Shown in pieces: positions 6,954 to 10,893 of a stretch of 10,893 bases of DNA. The number at the start of each line of letters is the position of its first letter. The stretch's first letter is position 1. Source of the stretch: Actinomycetota bacterium (lineage in GTDB: Bacteria; Actinomycetota; Humimicrobiia; Humimicrobiales; Humimicrobiaceae); contig VGAU01000040.1 of assembly GCA_016870675.1 (NCBI GenBank), positions 1 through 10,893 of the forward strand. The letters are read 5' to 3'. The position numbers and the translations under genes are program-made. The notes beneath the pieces were generated by a model. That model saw nothing but the letters and a program-made list of their open reading frames with translations, made no database searches and was not told the origin of the DNA.

Positions 6954-7257
6954 ATAGAATTTTACCTCTTCTTAAAATTATATTCTCAAATTCTTTATCA
7001 ACAGATTCCAAAAATATTATATCCACTTTATGAAGACCTGAAACTTCTTCCAGTTTTTCCTTTAATTCTCTCATCCTTCTTACACCAATTTTTTTACCAT
7101 CTACTGCGATATCAAAGTCTGAACCCGGATTGTATTTTCCTACAGCCCTGGAACCAAAAAGAAGAATTCGATTTGGTTTTATATCTTCCTTCAATAAGGA
7201 AATTATTTTATCAAGAATCTCTTCTTCCCTTTTTTTATATACTGCTGTTGCTTTCAT
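6937..7257 (-). CDS. mntA: Minimal nucleotidyltransferase antitoxin (MntA-like)
   Basis: This 106-residue protein is a minimal nucleotidyltransferase of the DNA polymerase beta fold. The motif GSRAVGKYNPGSDFDIAV at residues 35-52 gives an exact G-S-x10-D-x-D (Gly35-Ser36, Asp47, Asp49), and Asp79 in KVDIIF supplies the third metal ligand. Proteins of this kind paired with HepT transfer AMP to the toxin's tyrosine and so act as an enzymatic antitoxin (type VII). It is the first gene of the pair, which is the usual order. The start at 7257 has only a modest AGGGA ribosome binding site. A candidate promoter with an exact TTGACA lies at 7293-7323. The region upstream is gene-free and contains pseudogenes, so this pair marks one boundary of the decayed accessory segment. 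Confidence 0.87.
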   Translation of the reverse strand: MKATAVYKKREEEILDKIISLLKEDIKPNRILLFGSRAVGKYNPGSDFDIAVDGKKIGVRRMRELKEKLEEVSGLHKVDIIFLESVDKEFENIILRRGKILYERCT

Positions 7258-7292
7258 GGAAAATCCCTGCTTAAAAAAAGAATTTAAAACGT

Positions 7293-7323
7293 ATTATTCA
7301 TAGCTAAAATATAGACATGTCAA
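7293..7323 (-). promoter_or_regulatory. Candidate promoter of the mntA-hepT pair
   Basis: On the minus strand an exact TTGACA (7318-7323) is followed by AATAAT (7293-7298), five of six matches to the -10 consensus, but with a 19-base spacer that is longer than the usual 17. It lies about 35 bases before the mntA start codon, a sensible distance. The exact -35 and the position support it; the spacer weakens it. Confidence 0.35.
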
Positions 7324-7584
7324 ATTATATCATAAATTGTAAATCTCATCTTCCCTGCTTGAGATCTTGCAGTATAGCTTCATTTCGAAGAGCTTCCCCG
7401 GAACATCTCATCCTGATGACATATAACATTCAAATTATAAGTATAGCTATGATTTTATTATTAAAGTTTATCTATTTAAAAGTACCATCAATAATGATAT
7501 TGAAAAAACTATCCATAATAACCTTCCGGAATAGACAATGACATTTATGCCTGGTTAGAAGAAGTACCACTAATATTTATTGAA
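7324..7584. other. Gene-free, probably degenerate stretch
   Basis: No protein-like reading frame of convincing composition is seen. On the minus strand, bases 7350-7430 contain a short readable run (SGEALRNEAILQDLKQG) flanked by stops, which may be a fragment of an unrecognised gene. The plus-strand frame from 7317 has poor composition and no ribosome binding site. Taken with the pseudogene next to it, the stretch looks like decayed coding DNA. Confidence 0.4.
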
Positions 7585-7742
7585 GCAATCAATTCCAATC
7601 ATATAAAATCCGGTGAATTGTGAAATACTTTAAATGCCAGATCCATATCAAAGGATTCACATCAAATTATAATGGTGTTAAATGCTTCTTTTACTTCTTT
7701 TTTTATTCTGTTTTTTTCGAACCCTGATAAATTTGTTTCCAT
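7585..7742 (-). pseudogene. NTF2-like (SnoaL/DUF4440-type) protein pseudogene, N-terminal part
   Basis: An excellent ribosome binding site (AGGAGG, 7748-7756) and an ATG at 7742 open a frame with helix-like KKEVKEAFNTI, then an in-frame TGA at 7662-7664, then CESFDMDLAFKVFHNSPDFI, a second TGA at 7599-7601, and MIGID in a shifted frame from 7602. Joined together this is the typical start of nuclear-transport-factor-2-like proteins of bacteria, in which an amphipathic helix precedes a 'D..L.....SPDF..IG.DG' stretch. Two stops plus a frameshift mean it is broken, and the conserved C-terminal half is not readable. Recoding of TGA is unlikely because intact genes nearby end with TGA. The intact start signal suggests fairly recent inactivation. 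Confidence 0.6.
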
Positions 7743-7836
7743 TGTAACCTCCTCCTGTATTATTATAAAACTATCATTAAAAATACCCATTGGTTTTAAA
7801 TTTATGTTCATTTACTAATTTCAAATGAGCGGTATT

Positions 7837-7926
7837 TCTAAATCCACTTTTTTATATTTATAATGCTAAAATACAGGCAAATACCTGCTTTATACTTGCA
7901 GATACTAAAATACGAGAGTTCTTATA
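7837..7926 (+). repeat. Imperfect direct repeat, copy A (left of radical SAM gene)
   Basis: About 90 bases that recur at 9756-9847. Both copies share TCTAAATCC at their left edge, a 20-base perfect core (7853-7872 here), then a variable hexamer, AAATACCTGC, TTTATACTTG and a weaker tail. Within copy A there are small inverted repeats CAGG/CCTG and CTGC/GCAG. The pair is in direct orientation and brackets the GC-rich radical SAM gene, so it could be the end of a mobile unit, a target duplicated by insertion or recombination, or a dispersed genomic repeat. Confidence 0.75.
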
Positions 7927-7966
7927 AGTTATTTTTCAGGTGGTCTAAAAAACTAACTTTGGAAAG

Positions 7967-8004
7967 CAACCTGTTGCTATGTTCTCTATTGCAACAAAAG
8001 GTTG
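7967..8004. repeat. Bulged inverted repeat in front of the radical SAM gene
   Basis: The arms CAACCT-GTTGC (7967-7977) and GCAAC-AAA-AGGTTG (7991-8004) pair over 11 base pairs with a three-base bulge and a 13-base loop. A second small palindrome, AGGT-TG-ACCT (7999-8008), shares the right arm, so two alternative pairings are possible. It lies 45 bases before the start codon and covers the candidate -35 box, which suggests an operator or a folding leader. Confidence 0.5.
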
Positions 8005-8018
8005 ACCTGCTATATAAT
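7989..8018 (+). promoter_or_regulatory. Candidate promoter of the radical SAM gene
   Basis: A consensus -10 TATAAT (8013-8018) is preceded by TTGCAA (7989-7994, four of six to the -35 consensus) with an 18-base spacer. It would place the transcript start near 8025, giving a leader of about 25 bases with the ribosome binding site AAAGGAGGG inside it. The box overlaps the inverted repeat at 7967-8004. Confidence 0.4.
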
Positions 8019-8049
8019 TCCACATACTACCTCAAAAGGAGGGTCTCTC

Positions 8050-9363
8050 ATGAAACTAGATCTAATTGTCCCGGCTACGCAAGAAAATCTCCTAAGGCGG
8101 AAGAAGGCACCGTGCCTACACCTGGGTCTAGCAATGGTTGCCGCCCTAACCCCGCCAGAGATCGAAGTCTCCTTAACTGATGAGAATGTCACAGTTATTG
8201 ATTTCCAAAAGGAAACCGACTTAGTGGGAATCACAGCACTAACTATTACGGCGAAACGCGCCTACGAGATCGCCGATACCTTCAGAGCAATAGGAGTGAA
8301 GGTTATTTTAGGGGGTAGCCACACTAGCGCTCTACCCAAAGAGGCAAGTCAGCACGCCGATGCCGTAGTAATCGGGGAAGCCGAAGGAATTTGGGCAAAT
8401 GTGATCGAGGATTTTAAGGCAAACAAACTACAAAGGATGTACAGCCAACGTGAGCAGCCCAGCTTACTCAACTTGCCTATCCCCCGGCGAGACTTGTTCG
8501 CCGATGGAGCGTATTACTTCCAGAACACGATCTCAACCACTAGAGGCTGCCCCTATGCCTGCTCCTTCTGCTCAGTTACTTCATTCTTCGGCCATACTTA
8601 TCGCTGCCGCTCGGTAGAAGAAATTCTCAAGGAGATTGAAACATTGAACCATAAGAAACTCATCTGCTTCGTTGATGATAATATCGTCGGCAACCACAAG
8701 TTCGCTAAAGAGCTCTTTCGCGCCCTTATTCCCTACAAACTCAAGTGGATTGCACAAGCCTCTGTCACTATAGCGAGAGATGACGAGTTACTAAAACTGG
8801 CAGCCGCGAGCGGCTGCATGTCCCTACTCATCGGTTTTGAGACATTGTCCCCGGCCAATCTAGCGGCGATGGGCAAGAGAATTAATGTGGTAGACGAATA
8901 CGAAATGGTGATCAGAAAGATCCACTCCCACGGCATCGCCATTCACGGCTTCTTTGTCCTTGGCTTAGACGAAGACGATGAAGATGTTTTCGAACGCACC
9001 GTCCGCTTTGCCCAGAAAATGCGGCTAGAGAGTGCTCAATTTGCTTGGCCCGTGCCGTATCCGGGCACCGCCCTATGCGAATCTTTGGATAAGGCTGGAC
9101 GAATAATCACCAAAGATTGGTCGCAGTATGAGTCTAGCATTGTATTTGAGCCAAAGCTAATGTCACGGGAGATTCTGCAAAAGGGGCGTGACTGGGTTTG
9201 GCGCGAGTTCTATAGCCTACCCTCTATTTGGAGGAGATTGGGAGTTATACGCCGTTATTCAATGCCATTCTGGGTGCTGAATCTTTATTATCGCTCTTTC
9301 TGGCGGAGAAAATTCAGAACTAATAGAGATAGCAACAAGTTCGAACCCTCACTTCATCTCTGA
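8050..9363 (+). CDS. Cobalamin-binding-type radical SAM protein (B12-binding domain / DUF4070-like C-terminus)
   Basis: This 437-residue protein has the layout of class B radical SAM enzymes. Residues 20-130 form a Rossmann-like B12-binding domain (LHLGLAMVAALTPPE, DLVGITALT, VILGGSHTSALPKEA, ADAVVIGEAE); residues 160-350 form a radical SAM barrel with the cluster motif C167-x3-C171-x2-C174 inside TTRGCPYACSFCSV; residues 350-437 are an Arg/Trp/Tyr-rich tail resembling DUF4070. Such enzymes methylate or rearrange unactivated carbons in lipid, antibiotic or cofactor pathways; the substrate here is unknown. The strong AAAGGAGGG site decides for ATG 8050 over an upstream ATG at 8002. Its base composition stands out: two sampled lines are 33 and 37 G+C of 60, against about 35% elsewhere, and codons such as CGC, GCC and CTC are common. 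It stands alone between two direct repeats, so recent transfer is likely. Confidence 0.88.
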   Translation: MKLDLIVPATQENLLRRKKAPCLHLGLAMVAALTPPEIEVSLTDENVTVIDFQKETDLVGITALTITAKRAYEIADTFRAIGVKVILGGSHTSALPKEASQHADAVVIGEAEGIWANVIEDFKANKLQRMYSQREQPSLLNLPIPRRDLFADGAYYFQNTISTTRGCPYACSFCSVTSFFGHTYRCRSVEEILKEIETLNHKKLICFVDDNIVGNHKFAKELFRALIPYKLKWIAQASVTIARDDELLKLAAASGCMSLLIGFETLSPANLAAMGKRINVVDEYEMVIRKIHSHGIAIHGFFVLGLDEDDEDVFERTVRFAQKMRLESAQFAWPVPYPGTALCESLDKAGRIITKDWSQYESSIVFEPKLMSREILQKGRDWVWREFYSLPSIWRRLGVIRRYSMPFWVLNLYYRSFWRRKFRTNRDSNKFEPSLHL

Positions 9364-9385
9364 GTAATATTAGAACTCGGTTCCG

Positions 9386-9412
9386 ATTGAACGAAAAGTC
9401 AAATTGTTCAAT
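9386..9412. repeat. Inverted repeat after the radical SAM gene
   Basis: Perfect seven-base arms ATTGAAC and GTTCAAT flank a 13-base spacer, starting 23 bases after the stop codon. No T run follows, so it is a poor terminator candidate. It lies at the junction between the GC-rich gene and the AT-rich transposase remnant. Confidence 0.35.
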
Positions 9413-9756
9413 TACAGATATTTGGAAATTTTTTAGGCTTTAATCCCCATTTACATATACTCGTATCTGATGGATGTTTTTGCCAAAATGGAATTTTTTT
9501 CGCATTGCCTATTAACATAAATACAGAAGAGCTTTAGCCACTGTTCAGACACAAGTTACTCTCCATACCAAAGAAAAAGAGACTTTTAATAGAAAAAACA
9601 ATAGAATTAATTTCTCATCATGGCATCACTCTGGATTTAATGTATATGGTGGAGCCAGAATATATCCTCATTTTAATGAGTCAATGGAAAACCTTGCAAG
9701 ATATATAATAATGGCATCTATTACATCAGTTGGACTGATGTTACTGACTTTTTACT
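9391..9756 (+). pseudogene. Decayed IS91-like (Y2 family) transposase fragment
   Basis: The plus-strand frame through 9421 reads QIFGNFLGFNPHLHILVSDG, then CFCQNGIFFALP, an in-frame TAG at 9535-9537, and LFRHKLLS...KKKRLLIEKTIELISHH. Near 9621-9627 the frame shifts and continues as HSGFNVYGGARI, ..ESMENLARYII. The order (N/F-PHLH-x-L-x-SDG histidine motif, FRHKLL, HSGFNV, RYII) matches the central part of the putative transposases of the IS91/IS801 group, which use two tyrosines and rolling-circle transposition. The N-terminus and the catalytic C-terminal tyrosine region are missing, so it is inactive. It begins within about 30 bases of the radical SAM gene's end and stops where direct-repeat copy B starts. 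Elements of this group can carry neighbouring DNA, which may explain the foreign gene alongside; that link is an inference. Confidence 0.75.
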
Positions 9757-9847
9757 CTAAATCCCTTATTTTCTATATTTATAATGCTAAAATCTGAGTA
9801 AATACCTGCTTTTATACTTGTATACACAAAAAGCAGGCTCTTGTGAA
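9756..9847 (+). repeat. Imperfect direct repeat, copy B, with internal hairpin
   Basis: Counterpart of the repeat at 7837-7926; the 20-base perfect core is at 9774-9793. This copy contains a nine-base perfect inverted repeat, CCTGCTTTT (9805-9813) and AAAAGCAGG (9829-9837), with a nested TATAC-TT-GTATA. Copy A keeps only traces of this hairpin. Copy B lies directly after the transposase remnant and 15 bases before the tRNA fragment. Confidence 0.75.
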
Positions 9848-9862
9848 TTTAATATCTTTGAA

Positions 9863-9887
9863 GATTCGAGTCCTACCCGGGGAGCCA
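9863..9887 (+). tRNA. Orphan 3' end of a tRNA gene (T-loop to CCA), best fit tRNA-Asn
   Basis: The sequence from GATTCGAGT through CCTAC to CCGGGGA-G-CCA is the T loop, the 3' side of the T stem, the 3' side of the acceptor stem, discriminator G and an encoded CCA. The 5' side of the T stem is already mismatched and no anticodon or D arm lies upstream, so it is a fragment and not a functional tRNA. A matching acceptor 5' strand would be TCCCCGG, which with G73 suits bacterial tRNA-Asn. Such fragments are usually left where an integrative element recombined into a tRNA 3' end. Confidence 0.65.
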
Positions 9888-9916
9888 AATTATTTGCAAG
9901 GATAAATAGATTACCA

Positions 9917-9960
9917 TAAACGTTTAGCAGGATTGAATTTATAGTATTATTTTACGTAAA
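9917..9960. repeat. Two 10-base perfect palindromes upstream of vapBC
   Basis: TAAACGTTTA (9917-9926) and TTTACGTAAA (9951-9960) are each perfect palindromes with related composition, placed just before the large vapBC operator. They may be auxiliary binding sites or chance AT-rich palindromes. Confidence 0.35.
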
Positions 9961-9962
9961 CA

Positions 9963-10002
9963 ATATCGATAAAATATTGACATATTAAATATTTATCGAT
10001 AT
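9963..10002. promoter_or_regulatory. Large palindromic operator of vapBC
   Basis: The left arm ATATCGATAAAATATT (9963-9978) and right arm AATATTTATCGATAT (9988-10002) are inverted copies differing by one base in the A/T run, around a nine-base centre. The palindrome overlaps both the -35 and -10 boxes of the vapBC promoter. This is the arrangement expected for autorepression by a dimeric AbrB-type VapB with VapC. Confidence 0.75.
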
Positions 10003-10005
10003 AAT
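9977..10005 (+). promoter_or_regulatory. Consensus sigma-70-type promoter of vapBC
   Basis: An exact TTGACA (9977-9982) and exact TATAAT (10000-10005) are separated by 17 bases, the full vegetative consensus. The ribosome binding site AGGAGA (10022-10027) follows, with ATG at 10034. Such a strong promoter is normally held down by the antitoxin binding the overlapping palindrome. Confidence 0.85.
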
Positions 10006-10033
10006 ATTTGTAAAATTAAATAGGAGAAGTAAA

Positions 10034-10240
10034 ATGACAACAATAACTGTTTCCCCAAAATTTCAGGTAGTAATTCCAAAAGAAATACGCAAGAAATTAA
10101 ATCTTAAGCCTGGCCAGAAATTACAAGTTATTCAATTAGGCGACAGGATAGAATATATTATTTTAAAGGATATAAAAGATGCCCGTGGTTTTCTTAAAGA
10201 CATGAATACTGATGTTGACAGGGAAGGAGATAGATATTGA
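10034..10240 (+). CDS. vapB: VapB-type antitoxin, AbrB/MazE fold
   Basis: This 68-residue protein has a SpoVT-AbrB swapped-hairpin DNA-binding domain at residues 1-46 (TVSPKFQVVIPKEIRKKLNLKPGQKLQVI is the recognisable core, in pieces TVSPKFQVVIPKEIR and LKPGQKL), followed by a short acidic tail (about 50-68) that would wrap the toxin's active site. It should bind its own promoter palindrome as a dimer and neutralise the PIN toxin encoded next. Its stop codon TGA overlaps the toxin's TTG start by four bases, so translation is coupled. Start, ribosome binding site and promoter are all clear. Length is typical of AbrB-type VapB proteins. Confidence 0.92.
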   Translation: MTTITVSPKFQVVIPKEIRKKLNLKPGQKLQVIQLGDRIEYIILKDIKDARGFLKDMNTDVDREGDRY

Positions 10241-10605
10241 ACCTGGTAGATTCATCAGGGTGGCTGGAATATTTTGCAGATGGTAAAAATGCAAAGTTCT
10301 TTGTTCAAGCGATTGAAAATACAGAGGAACTTATTGTATCAACTATTAATCTTTATGAGGTCTATAAAAAGATACTTCTAGAAAGAAATGAAAATTCTGC
10401 ACTACAGGCGGTAGCATTAATGCAACAAGCAAAAGTAGTAAATATAACTTCTTCAATCGCAATTATGGCAGCAAAGCTTAGTTGTGAACTAAAGATACCG
10501 ATGGCGGATAGTTTAATATATTCAACTGCCAGGATTCATAATGCTGTGGTATGGACTCAGGATGCTGATTTCAAGGATTTAGAAGAAGTGAAATATTTTA
10601 AATAG
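10237..10605 (+). CDS. vapC: VapC-type toxin, PIN-domain RNase
   Basis: This 122-residue PIN-domain protein is the toxin of the pair. Acidic metal-binding residues are visible: Asp5 in VDSSGWLEYF, Glu41 in NLYEVYK, Asp91 in MADSLIY, and Asp109/Asp111 in TQDADF, so it looks catalytically intact. VapC toxins cut tRNA or rRNA when the antitoxin is lost, causing growth arrest. The start is TTG at 10237, chosen because GGAAGGAGA lies at 10222-10230 at correct spacing, because the next reading codons give the conserved N-terminal strand with the first Asp, and because the overlap with the antitoxin stop is usual. No ATG start would keep Asp5. Confidence 0.92.
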   Translation: MNLVDSSGWLEYFADGKNAKFFVQAIENTEELIVSTINLYEVYKKILLERNENSALQAVALMQQAKVVNITSSIAIMAAKLSCELKIPMADSLIYSTARIHNAVVWTQDADFKDLEEVKYFK

Positions 10606-10704
10606 GATTATTTTAATTAATAGATTTGTCAATTTTGTAAATATTTTATTTAAATTTTCAATTACTTAATAATCAATAACTCAAGTGGGTGAACTACCTT
10701 TGGG

Positions 10705-10893
10705 CTAAAGACTGTTGAGTTTTCTGGCTACTATTATAAATTTATGTCTCCTCGCTCTTTTATATATTTTTATATATTTAACTGCCTCCAGCTGTCTGTT
10801 ATTCAGACCAAGTTTTCGTAGTATATTATCTGCGTAAATATCTTTATAAAAATAAACTGCAAAACCGCCAAACTCTTCTTTAAACTCCGGCTC
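10705..10893 (-). pseudogene. C-terminal remnant of a RecG-like / AlbA_2-type ATP-binding regulator (runs off window)
   Basis: Read from the window edge on the minus strand, 62 codons give PEFKEEFGGFAVYFYKDIY followed by LRKLGLNNRQLEAVKYIK, a pattern typical of the C-terminal part of 'ATP-dependent DNA helicase RecG-like' proteins that carry an AlbA_2 DNA-binding domain, just before their winged-helix domain. After KYIK the expected winged helix is replaced by basic low-quality sequence ending at a TAG (10705-10707). An adjacent frame shows pieces resembling the missing helix (VARKTQQSLA), which suggests a frameshift. The gene enters from beyond the window, so the state of its main part is unknown. 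These proteins are thought to be regulators and not helicases. Confidence 0.55.

Noticed and set aside
7317..7541. Plus-strand reading frame of 74 codons
   Set aside because: No ribosome binding site, unusual composition, no recognisable motif, and lies in DNA that looks decayed on the other strand.
7585..7742. TGA read as tryptophan or glycine (alternative code)
   Set aside because: Intact genes in the window, such as vapB, mntA and the radical SAM gene, end with TGA, and the pseudogene also has a frameshift.
8002..8049. Upstream ATG extending the radical SAM protein by 16 residues
   Set aside because: The strong AAAGGAGGG site is placed for ATG 8050, the added residues have no family match, and 8002 falls inside the inverted repeat.
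1..10893. CRISPR array or tandem repeat locus
   Set aside because: Only the two-copy 90-base direct repeat is seen; no regularly spaced short repeats occur.

Overview
The window comes from an AT-rich, probably anaerobic bacterium. One sampled line of the dehydratase/activase operon is about 35% G+C. The ATP-driven 2-hydroxyacyl-CoA dehydratase-type operon and a GerMN-type lipoprotein point to a strict anaerobe such as Clostridia, Halanaerobiales or Atribacterota. That lineage is an inference from gene content; no marker gene is present to settle it.

Bases 1-1880 (minus strand) form a compact NAD-salvage operon: a nicotinamidase-like hydrolase (pncA type), a short nicotinate phosphoribosyltransferase with a C-terminal four-cysteine knuckle (pncB type), and the start of a histidine-phosphatase gene that leaves the window. 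The first two perform nicotinamide -> nicotinate -> nicotinate mononucleotide. A gene-free stretch of about 350 bases separates this operon from plus-strand genes.

Bases 2230-6055 (plus strand) carry a GerMN-domain lipoprotein, then two divergent subunits of the HgdB/BcrC-type iron-sulfur dehydratase/reductase family and their ASKHA-fold ATPase activase. The activase would transfer electrons to the two-subunit component at the cost of ATP. No CoA-transferase, ferredoxin or acyl-CoA dehydrogenase lies alongside, so the substrate cannot be read from context. A convergent small lipoprotein of unknown function (6061-6492) ends this region.

Bases 6561-10893 are an accessory, decaying mobile region. 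A MntA/HepT-type nucleotidyltransferase/HEPN toxin-antitoxin pair on the minus strand stands at one edge, and a VapB/VapC pair with a consensus promoter inside a large palindromic operator stands at the other. Between them lie an NTF2-like pseudogene, an approximately 90-base imperfect direct repeat in two copies bracketing a distinctly GC-richer cobalamin-binding-type radical SAM gene, a decayed IS91-like (Y2) transposase, and an orphan 3' end of a tRNA (best fit tRNA-Asn). The simplest reading is that the radical SAM gene arrived by horizontal transfer, with mobile-element remnants around it and two addiction modules at the borders. The last 190 bases hold the C-terminal remnant of a RecG-like/AlbA_2 ATP-binding regulator on the minus strand.

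No rRNA, intact tRNA or CRISPR array is visible.
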